Below, one piece after another: positions 8,961-18,464 of a stretch of 64,000 nucleotides of DNA. Made by a program: the position numbers and the translations under genes. Under the pieces are notes generated by a model. It was not told the DNA's origin and did not search any database. It saw nothing but the letters and a program-made list of their open reading frames with translations. This DNA comes from DATBHW01 sp035307385. GTDB taxonomy: Bacteria; Chloroflexota; Ktedonobacteria; Ktedonobacterales; DATBGS01. The DNA lies in contig DATGID010000032.1 of the NCBI GenBank assembly GCA_035307385.1, forward strand, positions 62,001 to 126,000. Reading direction: 5' to 3'. Position 1 is the first letter of the stretch, and the number at the start of each line of letters is the position of its first letter.

Positions 8961-9914
8961 CTAGCGAATAATGCCCTGCACAATAATGGCAACCAGCATC
9001 ACTAGCGCTGCAAGCAGGTTGCCGTTCATCAGTTGTGCCATCACGCGCAGATAGCCCGGCAACGAGCCGTCCGTCTGGCGCAGCGCGTTAACCGGCAGCA
9101 GCACGGTCAGCGCCGCCAGGGCCGCGTACCAGGGCAGCGCGCCAACAATGCTGTCCACCAGAATTGCCAGCGCCACCAGCGCCAGCAGCAGAAAGCCCAC
9201 GACCTTCGCGCGTTCTTCGCCCAGCGCGGCCACCGGCGACATCTTGCCCACGGCGCGGTCAGCCCGCCAGTGCAGAAAGTGATGGAAATAGAGCACCGTC
9301 ATGGTGTACAGCCCAACCGCCAGCGATACGGCCAGCGCCTGCCAGGTCACCGTTCCCGCCTGGACGTAGAAAGCTCCCACCAGCGGCAGTACGCCAAAGG
9401 CCAGCACAATATCGACTTCGCCCGCGCCGCGTCCCACGTAGGCCAGGCGCACCGGCGGCGCGACGTAAAAGAAGGCCAGCAAAAAGCCGCCCACGGCAAA
9501 GGCCAGCGTCCAGGGTCGCCAGATGGTCAGCACCAATCCGCAGGCCAGCGCCACCGCAAAGAGCGTGGCGGCCAGCGTCCAATACTGGCGCAGCGTCAGC
9601 TTACCGGTCAGCAGATTGACGGAGCAGGTAGGAATCGTCTGCTTCTCCTCGCCGGTGTCCAGCGTGGCTGCTTTCTGGTCCGCGCCGCTCTGAAAATCAA
9701 AGACATCGTTGATGACGTTCGATCCCAGATGCGCTGCCAGCGCGCCCACAAAGGCCAGCAAGAAAAACCCGATGTTGAAGACCTGGCGTTGGTCCCAGGC
9801 CAGCGCCGTGCCGATCAACACCGGAACCATCATCACCGGCAGCACCCGGGCGCGCGTGGTCTGGGCAAAGAACGCCACGCGACCCGGCTCTGCGCTCGTC
9901 GCTGCTGCGCTCAT
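8961..9914 (-). CDS. menA: UbiA-family prenyltransferase, MenA-like
   Basis: An integral membrane prenyltransferase of about nine helices. The allylic diphosphate motif appears as NVINDVFDFQSGAD near residue 66, and the second Asp-rich region is weakened. The closest family is 1,4-dihydroxy-2-naphthoate polyprenyltransferase of menaquinone biosynthesis, but other UbiA activities are possible and no other men gene lies in the window. The ATG overlaps the stop of the PPOX-like gene (ATGA), with AGGAAG upstream, so the two are coupled. Confidence 0.8.
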   Translation of the reverse strand: MSAAATSAEPGRVAFFAQTTRARVLPVMMVPVLIGTALAWDQRQVFNIGFFLLAFVGALAAHLGSNVINDVFDFQSGADQKAATLDTGEEKQTIPTCSVNLLTGKLTLRQYWTLAATLFAVALACGLVLTIWRPWTLAFAVGGFLLAFFYVAPPVRLAYVGRGAGEVDIVLAFGVLPLVGAFYVQAGTVTWQALAVSLAVGLYTMTVLYFHHFLHWRADRAVGKMSPVAALGEERAKVVGFLLLALVALAILVDSIVGALPWYAALAALTVLLPVNALRQTDGSLPGYLRVMAQLMNGNLLAALVMLVAIIVQGIIR

Positions 9915-10375
9915 GCCGTCACTTCCTGTTCAGTCTGGACCTCGGTGACTTTATAGCCCGCGCGTAGATCGGTGATGCGCGCCCAGTTGACGGCCACGCG
10001 CACCGGCACAATCGGCACCTGCGCCATAAACTGGCCCGCCAGTTCGGACTTGCTCATCACCAACTGCTTCACGCGCTCGGCCTCGCCCTCGTCCTCCACA
10101 ACCTGCGCAACGCCTGTGCCTTCCAGCCATTCGGTGGGCTGGCGTGGCCCGATGAAGATGCCAACCTTGGGATTGTCGCGCAGATTCGCCAGCTTGCGCG
10201 AAGTAATGATAAAGGTGAAATAAAGGATGATGTCGCCGCTCTCGCTGATCTCTTCGGCGAAAAACGCGCCCGTGGTAAAGGGCTGGTGGTCGCGTTCGGT
10301 GGCAATCAGCAAGGTATCGTACTGCGCCAGAAAGGCTTGCAAGGTCTGGCGGGTTTCAATGTCCATCTTTGGCAT
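9911..10375 (-). CDS. pyridoxamine 5'-phosphate oxidase-like flavin-binding protein
   Basis: A 154-residue split-barrel protein of the PPOX/FMN-binding superfamily: RQTLQAFLAQYDTLLIATER at the start, then the strand FFAEEI, and ITSRKLANLRDNPKVGIFI, a typical cofactor-binding turn. Members bind FMN, F420 or heme. The start at MPKMDIE is favoured by AGGAG ten bases upstream over an ATG at 10447. First gene of the three-gene operon with the MenA-like protein. Confidence 0.8.
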   Translation of the reverse strand: MPKMDIETRQTLQAFLAQYDTLLIATERDHQPFTTGAFFAEEISESGDIILYFTFIITSRKLANLRDNPKVGIFIGPRQPTEWLEGTGVAQVVEDEGEAERVKQLVMSKSELAGQFMAQVPIVPVRVAVNWARITDLRAGYKVTEVQTEQEVTA

Positions 10376-10836
10376 GGTGCTGCTCTCCTGCGTCCCGCCA
10401 GGAGCGTTTTCGAGCGCCCCTGGCCCTGGGCATACTCGCGTGAACACGTTGTATGTTTACAAACCGACGCGCCGGTCTGTTCGCGTCCCATTAGTAGTTA
10501 TAGGCCGCCTGACAGCAGAAAATCAAGGGGGTTTCGGGGAGCGCCTGGCAGCAAGGTACATTAGTACCAGCGCGCTAGAAAAATCAGTGGAATGATGAGA
10601 TAGTACACCGTACGATGCCAGGGAACGTATCCGAAGCGTGCAAGAGTGAAGACCATGTATCCTTCCGGAGCCAGAGCGTGATTGATTCTGGTGTCACGAT
10701 GGCATCCACATGCACATCCATACTGGCGTCTAAATTGCGCAATACAGCGTCATCGAGGATGATATTATGTCTGCCCCGGGCGTGAAGCTCGCCAATGACC
10801 AGCACCCGATCTGTGGCAAAGGAAGGGATGTGTCCC
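10376..10836. other. intergenic region with divergent promoters, no convincing gene
   Basis: This 460-base gap separates the minus-strand PPOX operon from the plus-strand glycosyltransferase. At 10463-10476 there is an imperfect palindrome (ACCGACGCGCCGGT) of the kind bound by TetR-type repressors, placed just upstream of the PPOX gene. An 84-codon minus-strand frame (10584-10838) lacks a ribosome site and looks spurious. Confidence 0.5.
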
Positions 10837-11517
10837 ATGGAAGTCTCGGTGATTATTCCGGTCTATAACGAAAAAGCGACGATTCAACAGGTTATTGAAC
10901 TGGTTCAGAAAGCGCCCTATTCCAAAGAGATTATTATTATCGACGATTGTTCCACGGATGGCACCCGCGCCATCCTTCAGCAGAGTGTCTGGCCCGAAAA
11001 CGTGCATATCTACTATCATGACAAGAACATGGGCAAAGGCGCGGGCATCCGCACAGGCGTGCAGCATGCCACCAAAGATGTGATTGTCATTCAGGATGCC
11101 GACCTGGAGTATGACCCCAAAGATTTGGATGTCGTGCTCAAGCCCATCATGGATGGCAAGGCTGATGTTGTCTATGGCTCGCGCTTTCTGGGCATCCATC
11201 GCGCCTTTCTGTTCTGGCACTACATGGGCAACAAACTGCTGACCTTCGTCACCAATATTCTCTACGATAACATGCTCACCGACATGGAGACAGGCTATAA
11301 AGCCTTTCGCGCGCCTGTCATTAAAAGCATCACGATTCGCTCCAATCGGTTTGATTTTGAGCCAGAAATCACCGCCAAGATTTTGAAGCGGCGCTATCGC
11401 ATCTACGAGGTGCCCATCTATTATGCCGGGCGCGACTTCGACGAAGGCAAAAAGATCACCTGGCTCGATGCCTTTCCGGCCTTGTGGGCGCTCATTAAGT
11501 TCCGCTTTGTGGATTAG
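10837..11517 (+). CDS. family 2 glycosyltransferase, dolichyl-phosphate mannosyltransferase-like
   Basis: A 226-residue GT-A enzyme: N-terminal VSVIIPVYNEKATI, then IIDDCSTDGT, MGKGAGIRTG and the metal-binding DADLEYD. This is the pattern of polyprenyl-phosphate sugar transferases; it has no C-terminal membrane helices, so it is a peripheral enzyme. The start at MEVSVI is chosen because GGAAGGG lies nine bases upstream; the ATG at 10828 is too close to it. It converges with the RMD1/YagE gene, the two stop codons overlapping. Confidence 0.88.
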   Translation: MEVSVIIPVYNEKATIQQVIELVQKAPYSKEIIIIDDCSTDGTRAILQQSVWPENVHIYYHDKNMGKGAGIRTGVQHATKDVIVIQDADLEYDPKDLDVVLKPIMDGKADVVYGSRFLGIHRAFLFWHYMGNKLLTFVTNILYDNMLTDMETGYKAFRAPVIKSITIRSNRFDFEPEITAKILKRRYRIYEVPIYYAGRDFDEGKKITWLDAFPALWALIKFRFVD

Positions 11518-12626
11518 CGGATGCCCAGCAGCGCCACGACGATTTCAATCACAATTAACGCAATCACCAGCACTTCCAGCAGCGTGGCCCAGGCGGCTTG
11601 TGTTTCATCGTGCAACAGCGAGGCTGTGCGGCGCAGCACATCCAGCGCGCCGTCGATGCCCGCCTGCCAGACGGGGATGCGCAAGATGGTCAGCGCGGCG
11701 GAGTACACGCGGTTCCAATAGACATCTTCGGTGACTTTAAGGGCGTTTTCGATGCGCGCGCTGGTTTCGGTGATGTCGGCGATGAGCGTATAAATCTCGC
11801 GCAGAAAGCCCCCGGTGGAACTCAATGCCCTCCATTGCAGGCGGCGGGGCCGGGCGATGCGCGGGGCCAGGCGCGTCATATCCCGTTCGACTTCGGCGTC
11901 ATACGAGCGCAGAGAAAGCAACTGCGCGTTGGCAAACTCCAGCAGCAGTTCGGCATCCTCGCGCGCCTCGGCATCCGGCTCGATAATCACCGCCGCGCTC
12001 CAGGTAAGAAAGATCAGGTCATCCTCGTAATAGCTCAGACTCGTTGCCAGCGAGGAAGCGGCGGCGCTAAGCGTTTTGCGCTCGCCGAGGGCGACTTGCA
12101 GCAGCATCGGATGCCGCGCCAGCGCCGAGGCTGGCGGGCCGGAAGCAAGCCGCTCGATAAAGAAGATCGTATAGTCCTCGCTGCGCACGGTCTTGTTGGG
12201 GCGGTCAATGGCTGGCTCCAGCCGCTTGCGCACGCCCTCCAGGCTTTCGGCAAAGACGGCGGCGATTTCACCGGGAAACGCCTGGGCGTCGGCAACCAGT
12301 TCAATCGCCTCGTTCCAGAGCAGCGGCGTCGGCAGCGCGATCACCAGCGACAGCGCCACAATGCCCAGATCATAGACCCGCGCTTGCATCTGGCCCCGCA
12401 GCGCTCTGCCGCCGAGCGTAATCGGATGCTCGCTCAGGCGAATTTCCAGCGGAAGCTGCGCAATCTCGATGCGCGCGCCCCGGCTGACCACCGGGCGCGC
12501 TGGCGCGCTGGGCGTCAGCAAAGAGCGGCGCGCGTGCTCCAGATCGATGCTGTAGCTGATGTCGTAAAGTTGATAGAGGCGCAGATGCGCGCTGGCGATC
12601 GCCGGTAAGCCATCAGGGAATGCCAC
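11514..12626 (-). CDS. RMD1/YagE family (DUF155) protein
   Basis: The 370-residue protein has the DUF155 organisation: an N-terminal domain, the central ESLEGVRKRLEPAIDRPNK region, a helical core (YYEDDLIFLTWSAAVIIEPD) and a C-terminal transmembrane helix (LEVLVIALIVIEIVVALLGI). Eukaryotic relatives act in mitochondrial translation and nuclear division; the bacterial role is unknown. The start is a GTG, with only a weak ribosome site. Confidence 0.75.
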   Translation of the reverse strand: MAFPDGLPAIASAHLRLYQLYDISYSIDLEHARRSLLTPSAPARPVVSRGARIEIAQLPLEIRLSEHPITLGGRALRGQMQARVYDLGIVALSLVIALPTPLLWNEAIELVADAQAFPGEIAAVFAESLEGVRKRLEPAIDRPNKTVRSEDYTIFFIERLASGPPASALARHPMLLQVALGERKTLSAAASSLATSLSYYEDDLIFLTWSAAVIIEPDAEAREDAELLLEFANAQLLSLRSYDAEVERDMTRLAPRIARPRRLQWRALSSTGGFLREIYTLIADITETSARIENALKVTEDVYWNRVYSAALTILRIPVWQAGIDGALDVLRRTASLLHDETQAAWATLLEVLVIALIVIEIVVALLGIR

Positions 12627-12720
12627 AATGCTGCCTGGCCTTTACTCCGGGTACATCGTTTGCCTTTATTATGTGCTGATTTTTCTGAACAGGGCAAACT
12701 GATGATATGCAGCCTATAGC

Positions 12721-13659
12721 TCAAGCCGCGCCGGTCCAGGTGCCATCGAAGCGCCTGACGGGAATGTCTCCCAGGGCAGTTTCGATGCGGCTGCGAATGC
12801 TCTCCAGGTCTGCTGGAGGCAGGGCGGTGACAGAGCTTTCCGTCGGTGGCCGCGAAACGCTGTAGACCTGCACCAGCTTGATCTGCGCACCCTCCGCCCG
12901 AAAAGCGCGCAGCCGCCCGATGTACGCGGCAATCTCTTCGTCGCTCGGCCCGACGCCGTGGACGCGCATAAAGCAGCTTTGGATGACCAGCGGAAATCTG
13001 CTCCCCAGGTCACGAATGTTGCGCAGAATGCGCTCGTAGGGGATGGTCGTGTCGTCGATCAGCTTGAAATACTCGGCGGTGCCCGCGTCCAGCTTGGCCC
13101 ATACCTCGCCGCCCGCCTCATGCACCAGCGTCAGCGCCTCGCGCACCTGGGGCCGGTGAAAAAGCGAGGCATTGGTAATCACCACGATCTTCACATTGGG
13201 CAGTCCGGCGGTGTTGCGCAGCGCAATCGTGCGCTCCACCACCGCCTTGAAGTTGCGGAACGAGGTGGGTTCGCCATCGCCCGAAAAGGCAATATCGGTC
13301 ACGCGCAGCGTGCCGCCGTCCGGCGCGGCCAGTCCGGCAAAGCGGGCATCGCGCAGCAGTTCGCCGTTCTGCGCCATCTCCAGCGCGGCGCGCAGTTCCG
13401 TCGTCAGCGCCTCCAGGTCCACATCTTTGATGAGCGGCGTCACCCGCCGATTGACCTCGCAATAGATGCAGCCGAAGTTGCAGATTTTATCGACGTTGAG
13501 GTTGACGCCAATCGAAACGCCGCCTGTGCGCCGCGCCAGCACCGGATAGATATACCGATTCTGTCGCCAGAGGCGCGACGAATCCATGACGATTGTCGCG
13601 CTTTCTGGCACGCTTTTGGCTGAATCTGCTGATTGTTCCTGCCGCCGCTGGCTGCCCAT
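12721..13659 (-). CDS. radical SAM protein (COG0731-like Fe-S oxidoreductase)
   Basis: The 4Fe-4S cysteines sit in CNFGCIYC near residue 62, followed by FSGDGEPTSF, which matches the GGE-type SAM-binding motif, and a complete partial TIM barrel. The pattern of the family (SGxGEPT with CxxxCxxC) is that of TYW1-related bacterial Fe-S oxidoreductases; substrate unknown. The start at MGSQRRQ has AAGGAG about 13 bases upstream, a little far; a longer frame to 13812 has no support. Confidence 0.8.
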   Translation of the reverse strand: MGSQRRQEQSADSAKSVPESATIVMDSSRLWRQNRYIYPVLARRTGGVSIGVNLNVDKICNFGCIYCEVNRRVTPLIKDVDLEALTTELRAALEMAQNGELLRDARFAGLAAPDGGTLRVTDIAFSGDGEPTSFRNFKAVVERTIALRNTAGLPNVKIVVITNASLFHRPQVREALTLVHEAGGEVWAKLDAGTAEYFKLIDDTTIPYERILRNIRDLGSRFPLVIQSCFMRVHGVGPSDEEIAAYIGRLRAFRAEGAQIKLVQVYSVSRPPTESSVTALPPADLESIRSRIETALGDIPVRRFDGTWTGAA

Positions 13660-13948
13660 GAGATGTGGCTGTCTCCTTTTACGTATATATACCTGGAAGT
13701 ACCACGCTGTTCTCATCATATCATTCTGGGCAAGGCAGCGCCAGAATCCTGCCAGTCGGCTAGGAGCGGCTTGCATCGCGGTGTCGAGACCTTTTAGCGG
13801 GCGAGCAGGCATGTTACTTCGCGCTCAGTTTGCTCGTTTTTTAACTCAGACCGATTGCAGGATACATCGATGACGGGTTAATGTCCAGGGTCGTTGAACG
13901 CATGGTCGCAGATACGTCGGCCCAGAAAGATGAAAAGGGGCCTTGCTT

Positions 13949-14164
13949 ATGGACCCAACAGTAGAAGGTTTTGAACAGATTGCCAACGCGCTGCTGGAGA
14001 TGCGGCAGCGCATGCAGGCGCTTGTCGCGGAAAACCGACAGCTTCAAGAAGAGTTGGCAGCGCTGCGACGCGGCGTTGGCGTCATGGTGATGGTCGAGGG
14101 GCAGCAGTTCCCGCTGCTCACCGGCTCGGCAACCCCCGCCGACCCCGTTCGCACGCCATTCTAG
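13949..14164 (+). CDS. small coiled-coil protein
   Basis: A 71-residue soluble protein starting MDPTVEGFEQIANALLEM with a heptad pattern over the first 45 residues, then a short Gly/Val stretch. AAAAGGGG lies eight bases before the ATG. No family recognised; it lies between two minus-strand operons. Confidence 0.55.
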   Translation: MDPTVEGFEQIANALLEMRQRMQALVAENRQLQEELAALRRGVGVMVMVEGQQFPLLTGSATPADPVRTPF

Positions 14165-14208
14165 CGCTTGCACAGCCAGAGCACACACCAGCGCCCAGGA
14201 ACATCTTT

Positions 14209-14736
14209 TCAGGAAGATTCCTGGGCGCGAACTTGCGGTTCTTGCTCTGAGCGGGCGAGATAATCGCGCCGCAGGGTGCTGGCGCGGGCAAAGATGGTGC
14301 ACGTGCTCAGGGTAAAGGCGGCGGTGAGGAAGATGAGCGCGGGCGGCATGGCCGCTTTCCACGTGGGGGCGTGCAGGCCGGGAATCGTCAGCAGGGTGAT
14401 GGACACAACCAGCGCGGCGGCCCAGCAGAACATCAGCAGCGCGTTGCGCCGACAGAGCACGTCGCCTTCGCTGGGCACAAATTCCATCGGGGCGGCCTGG
14501 CCTCGCATCAGGCCGACGACCAGCCCCACCAGCGCGCATAGAATGAAGAGCAACCATTGCTCTGGCGAAAATGGGCTGCTGCGCGCCACAACCTGCCAGG
14601 TGACAAACAGCACCAGCAGCAGCAGCAAGCCGCTGAGCGGCGGCGAAACTTTGTGCCAGGTCAGGGCACGCACCGAAGCGATCAACATCAGCGCGGCAAT
14701 GCATGTTGCCAGGGTAAAGACGGCAAACTCCAGCAT
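14209..14736 (-). CDS. membrane protein with four to five helices, unknown function
   Basis: Hydrophobic segments start near residues 3, 34, 61, 103 and 129, with a charged cytoplasmic tail. A weak resemblance to CcdC-like proteins rests on topology only. The ribosome site is poor. No operon partner is clear. Confidence 0.55.
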   Translation of the reverse strand: MLEFAVFTLATCIAALMLIASVRALTWHKVSPPLSGLLLLLVLFVTWQVVARSSPFSPEQWLLFILCALVGLVVGLMRGQAAPMEFVPSEGDVLCRRNALLMFCWAAALVVSITLLTIPGLHAPTWKAAMPPALIFLTAAFTLSTCTIFARASTLRRDYLARSEQEPQVRAQESS

Positions 14737-14865
14737 AGCTTTTCTGGCGTCGGGGCGTTCGCCGGGCGGCGATATTCAGATGTGCTGCTGCCCGGATGAA
14801 CGCCTCAACCACTCTGTCCCCTGGCGCAGATTCTATGCCGAACTGAGCGGCGCGGGCGCGACCCT

Positions 14866-15090
14866 TTATTGCTTTTGGTCGGCTTTTGAAGCGCCTTTCT
14901 TGTTAAAGGACGCCGCGCCCACCACCAGCACGCAAATCAGCGCGAAGAGCATGCCCACCAGAAAGATGCCGATGCCCATCAGTTGATAGGTCTTGTCGTT
15001 GTTGACGATGCCCAGCGTCACGGGAACCAATGCCAGCGCGCAGATGATGATTGCTATTGCCAGCCAGCTTTTTCGCAGAAAACGAACCAT
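14866..15090 (-). CDS. small two-helix membrane protein
   Basis: The 74-residue protein starts MVRFLRKSW and has two transmembrane helices (LAIAIIICALALVPVTLGI and MGIGIFLVGMLFALICVLVV) and a lysine-rich tail. The start is set by GGGAG about ten bases upstream. No family recognised. Confidence 0.6.
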   Translation of the reverse strand: MVRFLRKSWLAIAIIICALALVPVTLGIVNNDKTYQLMGIGIFLVGMLFALICVLVVGAASFNKKGASKADQKQ

Positions 15091-15222
15091 AAAACCATTC
15101 TCCCACAATCAAATTGCTGTAGACGCTACAGCGCACGGCGCTTACCCCTCAGCAGTTGTCGCCAGTATAGCATGCTTCAGCGTGCAGCGATACCAGACTA
15201 GGAAGATTGGCGCTGTGCTCCA

Positions 15223-15591
15223 TCAGGCGCGGCTGGCGATAGGTTCCACGCGCAGGGTGTCGCCAGCCTGGGTGCCGGTGCGAGCCGCCGTTCCGGCAGG
15301 GAGTTCGACGACATAGCGCGCCCGCCAGATGATGGGGCCAACTCCCCACGGGCGCAGATGCGGCACCACGCGCAGCACCGCGCCATTTTGCGCCACATAG
15401 AGCGCGTCTATGGCAAAGCGCATAAAGAACATGTGGATGCTGGTGCAGGGGTCCAGCACCAGGCCAGTGCCCGCCGGAAGGTTGGCCTGGCCCATCAGTC
15501 CTAGCGTGCGGGTCATGATCGAATCGGCGAAGCCAGCCCGTTCTGCCAGAACGGCGGCGCGGGTCGTATTGATGACACGTACCGTTTGCAT
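15223..15591 (-). CDS. DUF192 family protein
   Basis: The 122-residue protein carries the DUF192 signature: RTLGLMGQANLPAGTGLVL and the SIHMFFMRFAIDALYV core, ending in VVELPAGTAARTGTQAGD. The fold is a small beta barrel, usually periplasmic or extracellular, but here there is no signal peptide. Function unknown. AGAGGA precedes the ATG closely. Confidence 0.85.
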   Translation of the reverse strand: MQTVRVINTTRAAVLAERAGFADSIMTRTLGLMGQANLPAGTGLVLDPCTSIHMFFMRFAIDALYVAQNGAVLRVVPHLRPWGVGPIIWRARYVVELPAGTAARTGTQAGDTLRVEPIASRA

Positions 15592-15767
15592 ATGTCCTCT
15601 TGCAAAAGATGAAAATAGGCGACAGCAGCGCTATTGTACCAGATGCTCATCCTGCGCTCCAGCGGTCGTTAACTCATTTGGCCTCTGTTGTGCTGGTCCA
15701 CCACAGGAATGCTGCGGCTGTCCGGAAGAAAAAGGTCTGCGCAGATGGACCCCTCTTCCTATGTTGC

Positions 15768-15796
15768 TTGACCGTTGAGCTTTTCCTGGCTATACT
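15768..15796 (+). promoter_or_regulatory. sigma-70-type promoter
   Basis: TTGACC, 17 bases, TATACT. It serves the surface protein gene at 15854, giving a leader of about 50 bases. Confidence 0.75.
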
Positions 15797-15853
15797 GATG
15801 GCAATCGGCTCGATTGCGACCCCGCCGTGTCGCGGGAGGAGAAGGTAGTATCT

Positions 15854-17173
15854 ATGCGCTCTCACGCATCTGGTATAGAGCGGCTGCTGGTGTGCTCGCT
15901 GCCCCTGGCGCTGGTGCTGGGGCTGCTCGGCGCGGCGCTGGGCGGCCTGGTGGACGCGCGTGGGCAGGTGGCCCACGCCGATAACCCCAGTATCACGATT
16001 GTCAGCCCCACCACTGCCAACGGTCCGGTGCAGACCAACGTGCAAATTAATGGGGCCGGATGGAATCCTGGGGCAAGCATCCAGGTGTTTTACAGCGCGC
16101 CTGCCAATAATCAGCCCTGCGGCGACCCCAATAATTCCCAGACGCTGGCGCAGACAAATGCTATTCCTGGCGTCGGCACGCAGACCGCTGGTGGTGATGG
16201 CTCCTGGAAGGTTGGCTTTCAGTGGCCCTCGAATACCGGCACCGGGTCGTTCTACATCTGCGCGTTCGATAAGACGACTCCCACGCAGGTCACCCCCTCC
16301 GCTCAGCCGTTTCAAGTGCTTTCCACCACCCTGCCGGGCATTACGCTCAGTAATGGGTTTCCCAATGCTGGCGATCAAATTACCGTGACGGGGACCGGCT
16401 TCCTGCCTGGCAATCAGCCGATTGATCTGATTCTGGCTCAGCAAGGCCAGCAAACCGGGGCCAACCTGGGAACAGCAACAGCGGATGGGAACGGGAATTT
16501 CCAGCAGCAAGTCACGCTGCCGCTGTCGCCCAGCGGACAGTTGAGCATCGTTGCCCTGTCGCGTACCCCGGTGCAAGGCGCGCTTCCGCCGCTGATTGCC
16601 TCGCAGCAGGTGACGATAGGGGCCGCGCCTTCGACGCCCACGCCCACCCCGGCTCCTTCGGTGACGCCATCGCCCACGGCAACCGCTACCACCGTTGCCA
16701 CCACGACGCCTAACACGACTACAACATCATCGTCGAAATCCAATCTGTTGTTGGTGCTGCTGGTGGTGGCGCTGGTGCTGGTCATTCTGGCGATCTTTGG
16801 GGTGCTGATCTGGTATGTGGTGGGCACGCGCCCACCTCCCAACGTTGGTGCGCCGCCAGGGTCTCCACCGCCCGGACGTACCCGCGCGCCGGTTGCGCCG
16901 CGCCGCACCACGCAAAGTAGCGGCTGGGAATCGCTGCCGGACTGGCAGCAAGATGATGAGTGGGAAGGTGACCAGGGGCCGTGGGAAGAAGACGAGCAGG
17001 GCGGCTGGAATGATCTGCCGACGCAGTGGAGCGATGAAAGCAGCCCCTGGCCCCAGAGTGGGCCGTCAGGGCCTGGCGGGCGCGGCAGCGCTGGCGCTCA
17101 GCGTCCGGCCCCGCGTGGGCCAAACCGCGATGATTGGCAGGGGCGCGCGCGCCCGGGGCAAGATGGCTGGTGA
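15854..17173 (+). CDS. exported surface protein with IPT-like domains, TM anchor and acidic Trp-rich tail
   Basis: An N-terminal hydrophobic signal/anchor is followed by two Ig-like (IPT/TIG-type) modules (about residues 45-155 and 160-250, each beginning like GITLSNGFPNAGDQI), a Pro/Thr/Ser linker, one transmembrane helix near residue 300 and a tail of about 130 residues rich in Pro, Asp, Glu and Trp (repeats of W-x-D and GPWEED type). The tail should be cytoplasmic and disordered. The ATG at 15854 has GGGAGGAG upstream. The next gene has the same overall plan, so the two may be paralogs or partners. Confidence 0.75.
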   Translation: MRSHASGIERLLVCSLPLALVLGLLGAALGGLVDARGQVAHADNPSITIVSPTTANGPVQTNVQINGAGWNPGASIQVFYSAPANNQPCGDPNNSQTLAQTNAIPGVGTQTAGGDGSWKVGFQWPSNTGTGSFYICAFDKTTPTQVTPSAQPFQVLSTTLPGITLSNGFPNAGDQITVTGTGFLPGNQPIDLILAQQGQQTGANLGTATADGNGNFQQQVTLPLSPSGQLSIVALSRTPVQGALPPLIASQQVTIGAAPSTPTPTPAPSVTPSPTATATTVATTTPNTTTTSSSKSNLLLVLLVVALVLVILAIFGVLIWYVVGTRPPPNVGAPPGSPPPGRTRAPVAPRRTTQSSGWESLPDWQQDDEWEGDQGPWEEDEQGGWNDLPTQWSDESSPWPQSGPSGPGGRGSAGAQRPAPRGPNRDDWQGRARPGQDGW

Positions 17174-17211
17174 GCTGGAAGCCACCGAAAGCCTCTCAAC
17201 CATCAGTGGAC

Positions 17212-17240
17212 TTGACGTTTTCTCAAGGAAGCATTATACT
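17212..17240 (+). promoter_or_regulatory. sigma-70-type promoter with long leader
   Basis: TTGACG, 17 bases, TATACT. The start of the downstream gene is at about 17390, leaving a leader near 140 bases that contains a short GC hairpin but nothing I can name. Confidence 0.7.
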
Positions 17241-17389
17241 AGTGCGAGCAAGCGTTATTGCGCTCGTCTACCAGCCGTGTTTTTCGGTTTGAGGCATGCC
17301 TGGCCGCTGCGTTTGTGTTATGGAGCATGCTGCCAGCCGGGAACAGGCGGCAGAGAGCAAGTCCCTGGACGGGAAAAATGAGGTGTTGC

Positions 17390-18439
17390 ATGGTCTCAGG
17401 GAGTAGTCCGACTGGCAAGAGAGGTTGCCTCTTTAATAAAAGCGCGGCAACGCGCCTCACGATATTGCCTTTCGCGGCATTGCTTCTATTGCTTATAGCC
17501 CTTCTTTCTAGTCAAGGGGTATTTGCGCAGTCAGCCGCTCCACACACACAGCAAGGCGTGTCGAATGCCCCAAAAATTGCAGCGGAGTCTGGCTCGCCGT
17601 CACCATCCCCAACAGATTCGCCTTCGCCAACGCCAACCAATACACCAACACCAACGCCGACGAAAGCGCCTTCCCCCACGCCAACCCATACCCCCACGCC
17701 GACGCCCATCGCCACAACGCCGGTTAATACGGCTACGCCGACGTTTACCGCGACCTCGACGGATACGCCCACACCCACCGAAACCTTCACGCCCACCACG
17801 ACGGCAGCGCCATCGGGCAACAATAATAATGGCGGCGGAGGTGGCGGAGGCGGAGGCGGCAGCGGCGGAGGTGGTGGCTCTTTCAGCTTCCTGCTGATTC
17901 TGCTGCTCTTGTTGGGAGTGGTCGTGCTGGGCGGCGGTGGCTTTGCCCTGTACTACTATACCAGTGGCCGCCCGCAGCAAGCGCCTGGACGCGCGGGTGT
18001 GCCTGGACGCCAGGGCGCGCCCGCAGTGGGCAGAGGTGGCGCTGCTGGCCTCTGGGGCGGCGCTATGGGAGCCGTCGGGCGTCTCTGGAACAATGCTGAG
18101 GATGACGACGAATACTACGACGACGATGATGATGAATACTACGATGACGATGAATACGACGATGAGTACGAGGAGGATGATTGGGAGGGTGATGAGGAGT
18201 GGGAAGAGAGCGGACCGCAATACGACCCTCGCACTCGTCGCAACGGTGGACCCATGACGGGCGCTGGCCCGGCGACGGGTACAGGCTGGGGCAACCCAAA
18301 CACCGGCAGAGGTGGCGTCGCGCGTCCGCCAACGCAGCCTCGGCAGCAGTACCCACAGAATGACGGTCCCTGGCCGCCAACAGGTGGCACTGGCTATCAA
18401 AGGCCGCCGTCGCCTAAATCCAGGCCGAACGACTACTGA
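17390..18439 (+). CDS. membrane-anchored protein with Thr/Pro stalk, Gly linker and poly-acidic tail
   Basis: The architecture is: a hydrophobic N-terminal segment (residues about 24-45), a Ser/Pro/Thr stalk of TPTPT repeats, a Gly-rich linker, one transmembrane helix (FLLILLLLLGVVVLGGGGF) and a tail containing long runs of Asp, Glu and Tyr (EYYDDDDD type) followed by Pro/Gly. No enzyme domain. GAGGTG precedes the chosen ATG; an ATG at 17378 and a TTG at 17258 are in frame. Shared plan with the upstream surface protein suggests a common role, perhaps attaching the envelope to a basic cytoplasmic partner. Confidence 0.7.
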   Translation: MVSGSSPTGKRGCLFNKSAATRLTILPFAALLLLLIALLSSQGVFAQSAAPHTQQGVSNAPKIAAESGSPSPSPTDSPSPTPTNTPTPTPTKAPSPTPTHTPTPTPIATTPVNTATPTFTATSTDTPTPTETFTPTTTAAPSGNNNNGGGGGGGGGGSGGGGGSFSFLLILLLLLGVVVLGGGGFALYYYTSGRPQQAPGRAGVPGRQGAPAVGRGGAAGLWGGAMGAVGRLWNNAEDDDEYYDDDDDEYYDDDEYDDEYEEDDWEGDEEWEESGPQYDPRTRRNGGPMTGAGPATGTGWGNPNTGRGGVARPPTQPRQQYPQNDGPWPPTGGTGYQRPPSPKSRPNDY

Positions 18440-18464
18440 CAACCGGGTCTCTGGCTCAGCATCA

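Noticed and set aside
10584..10838. An 84-codon minus-strand frame upstream of the glycosyltransferase
   Set aside because: No ribosome site and it covers the glycosyltransferase leader.
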